The notes beneath the pieces are model-generated. The model made no database searches. It had not been told where the DNA came from and worked only from the letters and a program-made list of their open reading frames with translations. Of a DNA stretch of 64,000 bases, positions 37,892 to 47,862 are shown piece by piece. Both the position numbers and the translations under genes were made by a program. Source of the DNA: Hydractinia symbiolongicarpus (lineage: Eukaryota; Cnidaria; Hydrozoa; Anthoathecata; Hydractiniidae); contig NC_079877.1 of assembly GCF_029227915.1 (NCBI RefSeq), positions 24,889,851 to 24,953,850 of the forward strand. The letters are read 5' to 3'. Each line of letters opens with the position of its first letter. Position 1 is the first letter of the stretch.

Positions 37892-40800
37892 GTGTCGGCA
37901 CCAGTAGCGGCAACTCGCGAAGCTCTCACTAAACAACTAAGGAGTGTGCGGGATATCGTTAGTTACTACTACAACAAGGCCAGGGATCATTTTTCAGGAT
38001 CACCAACTCTCCACGATGAGGTTCAACGTGTCACCATAGATGAGGAATATCAGGGAATTGCCGATCTTAAACATATGTTCGGGAAAGAATCGAAACAAGC
38101 CCCGAATCCTGATGTAATCGAGGACATTCAGAACATTTTTGATGATGACGCGGAAATGTTTGAAGAGGGAAACCGCATCAAGACATGGCGGTTTAATAAT
38201 AACATTAACCAGCCATTGACGGACGCTATCATGCGAAAAATCACCCCGCATGTATACATGCGCGTGAAGGTGATATACTCATTTGGCTGCGATATTTACC
38301 GAGGCGGTGGAGATGTTGCGAATTATCACAAAACCAAGAGCTCCAGGTCACTCTCAAGCATGGCTGAAATGCTTTCATCGATGAATGTGAGATGAAACGC
38401 CTTGATCTGGAAGATTCCGAATTTTGGGTCAAGGCCTATTTACCACCAGACAGAACTATTGAAACACCAGGAGCATATGAAGGTAAAATAATATTCAAGC
38501 ACGTGCAGATCAAGATAATCTCTACGAGGGAACCCCTACTTGGGATGTAAACCTTTACCAGATGTGTTGCGGGTCAAGAGATGCATTTATAGTTTTGACA
38601 AGATAGATGAAATAACGGACAGCCTATGTTTCTGGAGATGCTTGGCCGTTAATTACCGCGAGGATCGAAAGCAACGCAAAAAAACATATTACGCAAAAGG
38701 CCCTCAAATTAGCTCGTCAATACTACGAGGAACCCAAGTTAAAGAGGGAAGAGGTACGTGCCACGAGGCTCGTGGACTTAGAGGGCATTGCCAAAAAATT
38801 CAAAATTAACATCAGGGTATTTGAGCCGAAGACAAACACCGATAAGGCCCCATGGCGACTCGTATATGGACGAAGACAGTAAAAAAAGGGGCTAGACATG
38901 ATTAATATTGGTATGCTGGAAGGTCATTGTTTTTATGTCAAGAAGATGGAGGTCCTAACGCAGCATTGGGAATGCGAGGTTTGTACACAAAGATTCAACA
39001 GATCGGAGAACCTCACACGACACAAACAAAATGAATGTGAAGGTATTAAGACCAAGATCATTTGCAGAGGTGAAAAGATCGAGCGGATGCAGAGTAGCTC
39101 CGAGAGGGTATTCTATCACGATAACGGTTTCAGTTACGCAGCATGCCAATGGATTGAAGCCATGTCAGAGCAAACAGGCCGACATATACATCATGCTCTT
39201 TGTGGGCATGGGGGAGAGCGTGTGATACGCGACGGTATTAAAGAGGTCTATAAAGTAGATGGGTATGATACTCATACAAAGACAGTATACAAATATCACG
39301 GCTGTAAATGGCATGGATGCCCATGCCAACCACAGCGAACCAACGCCGATAAAAATAATTTCAATGGTACCAAATTTAAAGAAGACCACATCTAAAAAGT
39401 GGGGTACAATCTTGTCACTGCATGGGAGTGTGAAAATCCTCCCAAGGCTAAGAGGCCTTTTAAGAAAGAATTTAAAGCATATCCCCACTTCATTGTATTT
39501 GATTTCGAGGCCCTCCTGGCACCATTGCATCAGCAGCAAACGTCTGGCTTAACATATATTTCGGAGCATATCCACGTCAGCGTAGCAATACACGATAGCC
39601 TACAAGAACATCCCACGTTCATCATGAACGAAGACCCACATGTGTTGGTGCGGAAATTCGTTGAGCAATTGGAACAGAGACAGATCAGAATTGTCCAAGA
39701 AGTTGCAAATATGTATCCCAAGCCAGATGATTTCGATATGTTTCGGAGCAAACTCAAAAGGCTTGGCACGAATGGATAAATCAAGTGACGGTGATCGGTT
39801 TCAACAGCAGTAAATATGACATCAACCTCATAAAGCGGTATTTTGTCGAACGAATTGCGGACGATGATGATGATCAAAGTTTAAATTCATAGACAGTAAA
39901 AATTTTCTAGCACCAGGCCTGAGTTATGAAAAATTTTAAAAAATTAGTGTTCCCATACGAGTGGCTATCGAGTTGTGAAAAGTTGAACCATGTAGGCCCA
40001 GTCGATCATGATGCATTTTATAGCACCCTCAGTGATCAAAACACACTCTCACCAGAGGGTTACCAAACTTTCAGGGATGAATTTTATAAGAGAGGCTGTA
40101 CCACGATGCTGGATTGGCTAGCCGAATATAATATGGCCGATGTAATACCATTTGTCGAGGCCGTCGACAAGACCCGCAACACTTACCACGAGGATGATAT
40201 TGACATTCTCAAGGATGCCGTGAGCATTCCGGGTGCATCTATGCGATATGTACTTAACATATCCTTGCGGGTGAACCTAGAGATAGAGCTTTATGTACCG
40301 GGTGAGCCCTGTAAGCATAAATGTGAGGCTCTTTGTACCAAGGCCTTATGCAAAGCATGCAAGCAGGTTCAAAAAGATTGTACAATATGTACGAAGAACG
40401 AGGCATATGAGCTCCTCCAAACGGGCATGGTAGGTGGCCCCGCGATAGTATTTTGCAGATATCATGAGAAGGATGTAACAGGTATCAGATCGCACATTTA
40501 TACCGAGCCAAATAAGTGCAAGACTATACTCGAGTATGACGCCAATATGCTCTACCCGAGCACCCTACTCCAAGATTTCCCTTGTGGGAAAGAGAAGCTG
40601 ATAAAGATGTCAGACCCTGCTGGAGGATTAGATGTTCTGGTGCAGAGCCTTCTAGATGGATCAATATTTGGTTTTTGCCAGGTTGATATAGAAGTCCCTA
40701 CTGAGCTGTACGACAAGTTCAGGGAAATGTCATCACTATTTGTTGTTAAAGAGATCCCTGACAATCAAATCCCCCAACATATGCACGATTATATGACCAA

Positions 40801-41764
40801 GACCGGGCGAAAACGTATCCCGGGTACCAGGAAGCTGTTGGCAGTGATGAGAGCTTCTAAGATTTTGCTTTGTACGGACCTGCTTAAATGGTACCTGGAG
40901 CATGGATTAAAAATTACGGCTTGTTATCAAATGCTTAAATACTCACGGGGTAAACCATTCGCATGGTTCCCGGAAGAGATCGCGGATGCGCGGCGCCAAG
41001 CAGATAAAGACCCTGACAAACGCACTGCGGGCGATACGGCCAAACTTAAAGGTAACAGCTTCTACGGAAGAATGATCGAGGATATGGCGAGGCATGCTAA
41101 TACCACATTTACGAAGGATGAGAAGGCAATAGATGCTGCAATGAGGAGCCCTTACTTGGAGGATTTGGAAGAAATCGGAGATGCGTATGAATTAAGGAGG
41201 AGTAAACAGAGGGTTTCGATAAATAGGGCATATCAATGTGGAATCCTAGTGTATCAATTGGCAAAATTGCGGATGCTTGAATTCTATTATGATTTTCACG
41301 ACAAGTACGTAGATCGACGAAATTTTGAATATATTTACATGGATACGGACTCCGCGTATTTCGCGATCTCTGGAAGTAACCTACGTGATGTTGTTCGCTC
41401 TGAACTACTCGAGCAGTACGATGAGGATGTGGGTCATTGGCTAGTCACCGATAAATATTCAAGTAGAACCGGAGGGTTATTTAAAGGTTCGAGAATGATT
41501 GCTTTAACAGCCAAGTGTTATTTTGTCGAAGGTAAAAATGGCACTAAGTTCTCGTGTTAGGGCATGTCGAAAAGGCAAAATGAATTGACATGGTGTAGGT
41601 ATATGGGAGTATTTAGGGGAGAGCTGGACACTGCTAAAAATGTAGGCTTCTGGGTATATAACTAGGGGATTGTGACATACCAGCAAAACAAGCTGGGGCT
41701 ATCGGCGTTTTACGATAAAAAGGTAGTGCTCGAGGATCGTATACATACAAAGCCTTTAGAGTAG
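37892..41764 (+). pseudogene. Polinton family-B DNA polymerase, frameshifted
   Basis: This is the element's replicative polymerase, protein-primed type, broken into several frames. An N-terminal segment starts at 37892 with GTG and no in-frame ATG. Later pieces carry DSLCFWRCLAV (about 38610), a C2H2-like finger (CEVCTQRF...H, about 38970) and an endonuclease-like VDGYDTHTKTVYKYHGC followed by KWHGCPC (about 39260-39330). The exonuclease has FDFEA (39500) and FNSSKYDINL (about 39800) in different frames. The large ORF 39926-41560 keeps all palm motifs: LEYDANMLYPS, LKGNSFYG and YMDTDS, plus a Cys-rich insert near 40310-40395. TAG stops interrupt the C-terminal tail at 41558-41560 and 41663-41665 before the end at 41764. 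Protein function in this copy is unlikely, although the palm is intact. Confidence 0.92.
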
Positions 41765-41940
41765 GTCGCATATATAATAGGTCGAATATATAATAGCGAT
41801 TCGGTTTGACGGTGATGATGAGTGCGTGATTACGTTATGTCAGTACGTGGATTGGAGCGGCAGTCAGCTACTGTCCTCCATCAGATTTGTATGTATTGCG
41901 GCGGGGAAGTGATTTTATAAGCCCTGTGGCTTATAAAGAA

Positions 41941-42282
41941 ATGAGTGAGGAACAATCAAAAGAAGAAAGGGTAATAAAAGAACCAGTGAAGCATCCGAGT
42001 AGAGTATCCCAAGGTCACAAGTTGGCCGCACTGATGAAGAAGAGCAAGGAAGACATGAAACAACAACAGGGTGTTGTTGTTACTCCAGTCAAAACCTCTT
42101 CCGGGGTGAGTTCTGCACAGTCAGGCAGTGGATATATATATCCCGCGGGGGTATTATTACCCTCGCCTGTATTGGAGGTGCCATATATTTTTTTCTGTAG
42201 GGGACCCGTCGGTACCCAGCAGCCTGCTGCAGTGGCTCAGCAAAAATCTCAAACACAGCCAGATATTTTTCGTATGAAATAG
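41941..42282 (+). CDS. Polinton small accessory protein (lysine-rich)
   Basis: The ORF encodes 113 residues from the ATG at 41941; upstream in-frame sequence lacks an ATG. The first half is charged (KHPSRVSQGHKLAALMKKSK), followed by a Val/Gln/Ser stretch and a hydrophobic piece with YIFF. A comparable RV-GHKLA phrase occurs in small proteins of other Polintons as I recall them, function unknown. It lies directly downstream of the polymerase in the same orientation. Confidence 0.5.
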   Translation: MSEEQSKEERVIKEPVKHPSRVSQGHKLAALMKKSKEDMKQQQGVVVTPVKTSSGVSSAQSGSGYIYPAGVLLPSPVLEVPYIFFCRGPVGTQQPAAVAQQKSQTQPDIFRMK

Positions 42283-42355
42283 TATAATATAAATGAGCAG
42301 CAAAGAATATCAGAAGGAAGTTGTTGATAGTCTTTGGGAGTCCGTGAGATTAGTA

Positions 42356-42556
42356 TCATATACCATCGTAATAGTCATCCTTCCAAAGCGAGGATCTCAC
42401 CAAGTACGCCGTGTTCCATCGATTTGTTGGGCATAGGATCACGATATTATGAAAGTGGCCCCTGTACTCGCTCTCGAGAAGGTCGAGCACACGCTTGGTT
42501 TTTCCACAGCTTGTGGGGCCTGTAAATATAGCTGTATGGGGTTCTATAACTATCAT
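42356..42556 (-). pseudogene. Truncated packaging ATPase (A32/FtsK-HerA type)
   Basis: The ORF begins at the ATG at 42556 and encodes only 66 residues. HTAIFTGPTSCGKT is a canonical Walker A loop, followed by LDLLESEYRGHF and IVILCPTNRWNTAY, typical of virus-type genome-packaging ATPases. Walker B, the arginine finger and the remaining 150 or so residues are missing. The frame stops at 42356, where an unrelated plus-strand ORF (42293-42436, ATATAAATG start) abuts. A deletion junction near 42350 is likely. Confidence 0.8.
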
Positions 42557-42622
42557 GTTTGTTGTATACCTATGGGCATACAGCAAAACCTTTAAAAGAG
42601 GAGACAGAAAAAGCAGTTGTTC

Positions 42623-42781
42623 ATGTGGTACCCGCACGAAAGGAGTGACATGAAATTGGTGGATGAAGAAACCAACATAATTAACGACTGGGAGCCTATA
42701 AAGAATCAGTTGAAAAAATCCAAACATGCCTGTTTGTATATTAGGCTGGACCATCCCAGAGCCTGGAGTATATTAGAATAA
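42623..42781 (+). CDS. Polinton small hypothetical protein
   Basis: The ORF encodes 52 residues (MWYPHERSDMKLVDEE start), highly charged, with a C-terminal ACLYIRLDHPRAWSILE. It is divergent from the ATPase and its stop codon overlaps the AATAAATAAATATG start context of the next gene. The reverse strand is open here too, but the ATPase similarity begins only at 42556. I do not recognise it. Confidence 0.4.
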   Translation: MWYPHERSDMKLVDEETNIINDWEPIKNQLKKSKHACLYIRLDHPRAWSILE

Positions 42782-42787
42782 ATAAAT

Positions 42788-42988
42788 ATGTCATGCATAC
42801 ATCAATTAGAAAAGCAACTGGATGCCTGCCACCAAGAAATGGATAGGATACCACATTTGGAGCGGAGCCTAGAGGCCCTCCAGGAGGAGCTTTGTGATGT
42901 CCTGGAGAGAGAAAGAATCCATAGAAACACCATGTACTTTTTCGGATTCATGTCTGTCCTAATGATCACCTTGGTTGGGGTAATGTAA
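42788..42988 (+). CDS. Small coiled-coil membrane protein
   Basis: The ORF encodes 66 residues. Residues 1-47 form an amphipathic, probably coiled-coil helix (HQLEKQLDACHQEMDRI...LEEL). Residues 48-66 form one hydrophobic membrane segment (MYFFGFMSVLMITLVGVM). Such tail-anchored small proteins are common in Polintons and virophages. It is followed 10 bp later by the Bro-N-like gene in the same orientation. Its exact role is unknown. Confidence 0.6.
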   Translation: MSCIHQLEKQLDACHQEMDRIPHLERSLEALQEELCDVLERERIHRNTMYFFGFMSVLMITLVGVM

Positions 42989-42998
42989 ATCAAATAAA

Positions 42999-43758
42999 AT
43001 GTCACTTACCTTATTTAACATATTGCCTACCATTGAGATATTGGTAAACAATCAGGGCCAACCAATGTTTAAACGTGCTGATCTGGGAAGATTTCTGGGT
43101 CTTGTTGATATAAAGGCGACATACAGAGACGTAAAAACCACACCTCGTCATGAGATAACAGTGGGTGCGTTAAACGCACCGTCCAAGGAAGTAACCGGAG
43201 ACGATGCTTTCGTGACCCTGGATGGTGCATTAGAGATTGTACATAGATCTCGAAAACCAAGGGCTATTGAGGTCATGAAATGGCTAACAAAAAGAGGTGT
43301 GGAAAAATTACAAAATGAAATCGAAGAACATCGTCAAGCCATGGCAATGCTCACTGATGACCTGAAGAAGCGAGAACACCAGCTCTATCTAAGGATATTA
43401 GAAATTGTAGGAATCCGTCAGAGATATGTACCACATGCCTATGATGTGGGCAGGGATAATGTAATTATGATTTTTCGCAAACATACTAACCCCGAGGATG
43501 ATAAATACCACTATCTTACTTATTATTGCGCCCGTGTTCAAAGACGTGGTATTTTAAAGAAAGGGAGATGGCTCAGGCTTTAATCTGAACAGGCTTTAGT
43601 CTGAACCGATCGTTGTTAATGACAACGCAAATAGTATGCATGCTTTTAATCAATTTAAAGAGGAAGGACATATGCAGCGCTATATGTGCCACTTCCGGCT
43701 TATTGACCTTACCCGAGACGGCTCATACGACCTGGGTGATCCAGCATTAGAAAATTAG
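42999..43758 (+). CDS. Bro-N / DUF3627-like protein, C-terminus displaced by a 16-bp duplication
   Basis: The intact frame 42999-43583 gives 194 residues. Residues 1-100 look like a Bro-N (ANT/KilA-N related) DNA-binding domain: FKRADLGRFLGL, then VTLDGALEIVHRSRKPRAIE and MKWLTKRGVEKLQ. A helical linker follows. The C-terminal part (VPHAYDVGRDNVIMIF ... YHYLTYYCARVQRR) resembles the DUF3627 tail of large-DNA-virus Bro-N/MSV199 proteins. A 16-bp tandem duplication (43575-43590 and 43591-43606) with a TAA creates a stop. A further 52-codon open stretch, 43600-43755, ends at TAG 43756-43758 and looks like the displaced tail. In viruses such proteins are thought to regulate transcription or replication; here the role is unknown. 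Confidence 0.65.
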
Positions 43759-43806
43759 AGACACGTGGTTTTGTGTGTTAATATTAACACACAAAAATCG
43801 AGAAAT

Positions 43807-44804
43807 TTACCATTGTTTTACATGCTCGGGAGGTACCTCTACATCCTCGAGTATAAGCATGAGCTCCTCTGACACGAAACTACGCGAGGGCCCATCTACC
43901 AAATAGTATAATAACCTCGTACCAGCTACGATACGGTCGAGTCTGTACGTCTTTTTGCTCCAAAAGGCATCCGCTGCGCGTCTTCGAGCATTACCGTGCC
44001 CTTCTCTCGGCTCCAGGAGGTAGAGGTAAAGGCCATCGTCGGGTAGAGGCTTTTCCTCAGGATATTCCTCGCTTTTCGCAAGCGGTACTTCATCGAGTTT
44101 AATGGCCTTTGAAGGTTTTATATCTATCATAGCCGTCTTACTATTGTTCATGCTTTTCACGATATTGTACAAGTGCTTGACCCATGTGGTACTAATGGTA
44201 TCAGATGCAAGCTACTGGCATCTTGGGGTTTAAAGAGTCTCTCGGCGAGTACCTTGTTGTAGCTTTCAACAAAAGCCGTGAAAGTATGGTGATACTTAGT
44301 AGTAGCACGCTTGATCTCAACACCTTTGCTTTCCAACAACTTTGTCACGTCCGATTTAAACTCACTACCATTATCACATTGGAAGATAATCGGATATCGG
44401 AGAGGGTTGGCTTTGTAAATATCGCGGAGCATGTCGGCAACTTCACTAGCCTTTTTCGTTCTCAGGGGTCTTGTCTCCTTGTACCTCGAGGCAACGTCAA
44501 TACCCGTGGGGATATATTTGTACGTACTGCCATACAATTTATCATGCGGCATGTACAAGAGATTGAACTGATGCATTTCGTTTGGTTTCGTTATGGTGAA
44601 ATGTGGGTAATTGATCTTTTTCGGACCTCGAATATGCCTGAGCCACAGGAGTTGACGAGATAGCCAATGTATGACTTTCTTTTTGGAAAGACCAGATGTT
44701 TCAGCGAGTAATTTGATGGCTTTTCGTCCAATCCAGAGATGTTCTGGTTGGTAATATATATGACTTAGCTTTTCAGTCTCATCGGTTGTAACAATATGCT
44801 TCAT
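43807..44804 (-). pseudogene. Polinton integrase (rve family), frameshifted, first catalytic Asp replaced
   Basis: The N-terminal piece starts at the ATG at 44804. It has a helical N-terminal domain, then the RNase-H core: NEMHQFNLLYMP (residues 75-86), TGIDVASRY, QCDNGSEFK (D144) and AFVESYNK (E180), a canonical D35E spacing. The position where Polinton integrases have the first Asp is Asn here (N81, codon AAT). A frameshift between about 44160 and 44220 separates the C-terminal piece, 43807-44172, which has an SH3-like tail (KKTYRLDRIV ... LLYYLVDGPSRSFV). The enzyme would join element ends to the target; this copy should be inactive. Confidence 0.9.
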
Positions 44805-44834
44805 GTTTATTATACATATCAAAAACGTTAATCA

Positions 44835-45233
44835 TTACATGTATTTGTAAGCAGCAAAACCAAAAAGTGTCAATGAACCGAGAATAAATGTGAGCTCACC
44901 GTCTTGTTGTCTTTTGCTCGGAGTGTAAAAATCGGATAATTTTGGAGCTCTTTCAACTGTTGCGATGAAATAATTTCTCATACCTTCGTCCAATTCCTTC
45001 AGGCTCTGCCCTGCAGCACGCTGTTCATCACGCCTCCTGTTGTATTCTTCAATTTTTGCTTGACGATCCCTTACCCATTGCGCTTGGGCAGCTTGAAGCT
45101 TTTTAATCGCTACATCATGATGTTTTCTTTCCTCTTCCCCGTGCCCACTGAGTTTGCTGAACAAAACATTTGACCCACTGAAAGCCAGAGCACTGATCAG
45201 TGCACCTCCAGCAAGAACTGCTATAGTTGCCAT
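44835..45233 (-). CDS. Polinton membrane/coiled-coil protein
   Basis: The ORF encodes 132 residues from an AAATAAATG start context. A hydrophobic N-terminus (VLAGGALISALAFSGSNVLF) precedes a long charged helix (residues 30-95). A conserved-looking LSDFYTPSKRQQDGELTF is followed by a C-terminal hydrophobic segment ending YKYM. Proteins of this layout sit next to the capsid gene in other Polintons; the function is unknown and may be virion assembly. The frame is intact. It lies between integrase and major capsid on the same strand. Confidence 0.7.
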   Translation of the reverse strand: MATIAVLAGGALISALAFSGSNVLFSKLSGHGEEERKHHDVAIKKLQAAQAQWVRDRQAKIEEYNRRRDEQRAAGQSLKELDEGMRNYFIATVERAPKLSDFYTPSKRQQDGELTFILGSLTLFGFAAYKYM

Positions 45234-45276
45234 TTATTTTGTAGACCCAAGGCTTACAAAAACAAATTTTGCTGCA

Positions 45277-46549
45277 CTAATATTCGACACTATGGAATCG
45301 ACCCTCGAGGATATTCAATTGCGTGTCTTGGATAAGAAAGACGTAGCACCTAATATCTCCATTGCCATCCGCTTTTTTCGTCATATGCAGGGTTGTACCG
45401 TCCGATTATATCTGCAGGGGGCGCCCACTACCATGTAGGTCTCGATCAGGTGTTGCCCTGAAATCAATGAATAGCGCATAGCGCTCGGTGAAAAATTGAC
45501 CTATGGTCACTTCACTATTATGGAACCCAAATAATTCAACGATCTGCTGCAAATGATCCCGAGGGAGCATAGCATGTGAATAAGCTCATTGGGCTCACCT
45601 TCCACCGTGATAGAGATCCTCTTGATCTTCTGGTTGTAAAAGCGCTCATTGACACCCGCATAAGCCTTGGATACTCCAGGATCGACGAATAATAGTAATA
45701 TACCCACCAAGGATTCAGCAGGTGTATCGACTTGGAGATTATAGGATGTATCACATCTTCTTCATTCTTCATAGTCACAAACTTCGACCTTTCGTATGGT
45801 AGGGCGAGGCGGCTATATCGCGACATCATAGCGCTCGCCAAATCCTCATTTACTAATTTTTCAAACTCGAGCGAAATGTTAGAGATTTTGTAAGAAGAAT
45901 CTGCAGCATTGGCTGCTGTGGATCCAGACGCTGGTGTACCGGCATCCTTGATGACCTGATCATATGGTGCAAAATGCAAGACAAATGTCAATCTATCGTG
46001 GAGTCCATGTTGATAAAAAGGGAGATCCCTCGTCAATTCGAACATTTTCCCGAGGGCGATACAAAAGGTGTTTCCATAGGCTGCCGCTATAGCCTTCTCT
46101 TCCTCGGTTCCAACATGGTCGGACGCTTTTACCTACAACGCACGGATTGTTCCATCATTTGGATTTATGCCCTCCAGGATCAGGTTATTTTCCCGATTGA
46201 ATTTTGATATCCATAGATCACGATAGACACTGAATACATTATAATCCGCAATATGCTGCACCTCATTCCCATTCAAAGTAATACGTAGGTCACGCACCAG
46301 GGCCTTCCCAATATTACTAACGATTGTACGCTTGGTGTTAGTGCCGATCAATTCGATATCAAACAGGAGCCTGATACTCCCAGGAAATATAACATCATCC
46401 CGACCCATGTTTGGGATCTCCACATAGAGATCCTCATTCTGACCAATCGTGGACGGTACGTAGCTCACTTTAACCCGCTGCCTCCTGCCTTTGACAGCGA
46501 GCATAGTCTTGACTTCCTGATGGGGGTTTAGTCTTCCGAAAGTACTCAT
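45277..46549 (-). pseudogene. Polinton major capsid protein, frameshifted
   Basis: The first frame (46549-46133) starts STFGRLNPHQEVKTMLAVKG and continues through GQNEDLYVEIPNMGRDDVIF and RDLRITLNGNEVQ. These match the N-terminal jelly roll of the double-jelly-roll capsid protein of Polintons. Similarity continues in other frames: MFELTRDLPFYQHGLHDR (about 46045), NPWWVYYYYSS/YAGVNERFYNQKIKRI (about 45700-45620) and FTERYALFIDFR (about 45470), ending at 45277. At least two frame changes occur (near 46135 and 45710). Such proteins form pseudo-hexameric capsomers like those of adenoviruses and virophages, so this element descends from one able to make particles. Confidence 0.82.
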
Positions 46550-46578
46550 TCATTTAGGTGGGCTGGTGGTTGAAATAA

Positions 46579-47811
46579 ATGCCAATTAATCCAACATTCG
46601 AGGGGATGACTTTACAGAGGAGGAAGAAATAATTACAGAAGATGATGATGAATTTACCGAGGAGCATAATCTGGGTATTCCAAAAGAGCAGCAGCCAGGT
46701 AGGGTTCCGGGTGATGCCATAGAAGCTCATCGGGAAGAAATCAAAAAATCAAAAGTCGACGATCTGTACATACTATTAAGCGAGGAGCTGGGTCAGCCTA
46801 ATGCGAGGCATTATGACAAATTTGAAGTGGAAGGGAACCGGCTTCTTTATGCTGAAATAAAATTAACGAAGGGAGATGGTGAGTTAAGGGCACCAGAAGC
46901 GATAAAAAGAGCCTTGGGTGCTGGTAGATTGCGAGCTATGGTTTCGATGAATACACCACGCCAAACAAGGGTAGTAGGAAGATGGCGCAGGAACTCCTGA
47001 ATAATATTGATACCATCGAGGACAACCCCGGTGACATCGAGATGCTGTCATTGCTGGAGAATGTTCTCGATGATACAAAGCGCCTGCTGGAGGATACTTC
47101 CTTTACCGAAGCCTTCGAAGAACGTGAAAGAAGGGGGCTTAATCGTGAGCTTCAGACTTTACGTGGTAACCTGAAGAATTTAAAGGGAAAAATGATCTTT
47201 TATGACTCTCAAATCTCTGAGAGAGAAGCGAAGGTGAAGAGGCTCGAGGCGAAGAAAGGTATACTTGGAGTATCTGAAAAAAATTTGGGACAGGGATCTT
47301 GTGAATGCTAAGGATGACCTGGAGAGACTACGCGATCAGAGGGATATTGCCAAGGAAGCCCATGGTTTACTATCTTCCAAGATCCACAACCAACTAAAAA
47401 ATATCAAGATACTTTGATGAAGATCGGTGGTTATGATACATCCCTACGGGAGAAACTGAACATTTTATTTAGGGAACAAGGTATAACGATTGCTAGTATC
47501 GTATCGGCTGTGGGCCATCCATCGTGGTTGCTGTTACAGGTGGTGGTGCACCAGGAGGAAGTGCTGGAGGAGGTGGTGGTAGCAAAGGGTTTGTTCAAAA
47601 GCAGCTGGAGAGACTAGGACGGTTCCTCAAATATTTGACAGCCAAAGTAGGTGCCGCTCTTCCCGGAATCATCGGTAGTATCGTATCATTCTTTTTTAGG
47701 GTCACTGCAAGAGTCGTGGAGGTTATAGCCAGACACCTTTATTTGGCCATCGCAGGTGCTTTAGGTATCGTTGTGGCCTATGTAGGTAACAGGAAGAATA
47801 AGAATCGATGA
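46579..47811 (+). pseudogene. Polinton coiled-coil, Gly-rich, membrane-tailed protein, frameshifted
   Basis: Starting at an AAATAAATG, an acidic region (46594-47000) runs into a long coiled coil (46982-47420, rich in Leu/Glu/Arg/Lys). Next come REKLNILFREQGITIASIV, a Gly-rich linker (GGGAPGGSAGGGGG at about 47530-47575) and a C-terminal hydrophobic region (AALPGIIGSIVSF, LYLAIAGALGIVVAYVG). The pieces lie in several frames but in an order known from single long Polinton proteins. It is divergent from the capsid gene with starts 30 bp apart. A structural or membrane role is plausible but not established. Confidence 0.6.
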
Positions 47812-47862
47812 AAGCGGTGAACGTTATGATAAACCAGGTGGATTACCAGACAACTATGACAT

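Noticed and set aside
44205-44663. 152-residue plus-strand ORF
   Set aside because: It is a shadow of the integrase catalytic core on the opposite strand.
45154-45438. 94-residue plus-strand ORF
   Set aside because: It is antisense to the start of the 44835-45233 gene and to the capsid 3' end, whose minus frames show family motifs.
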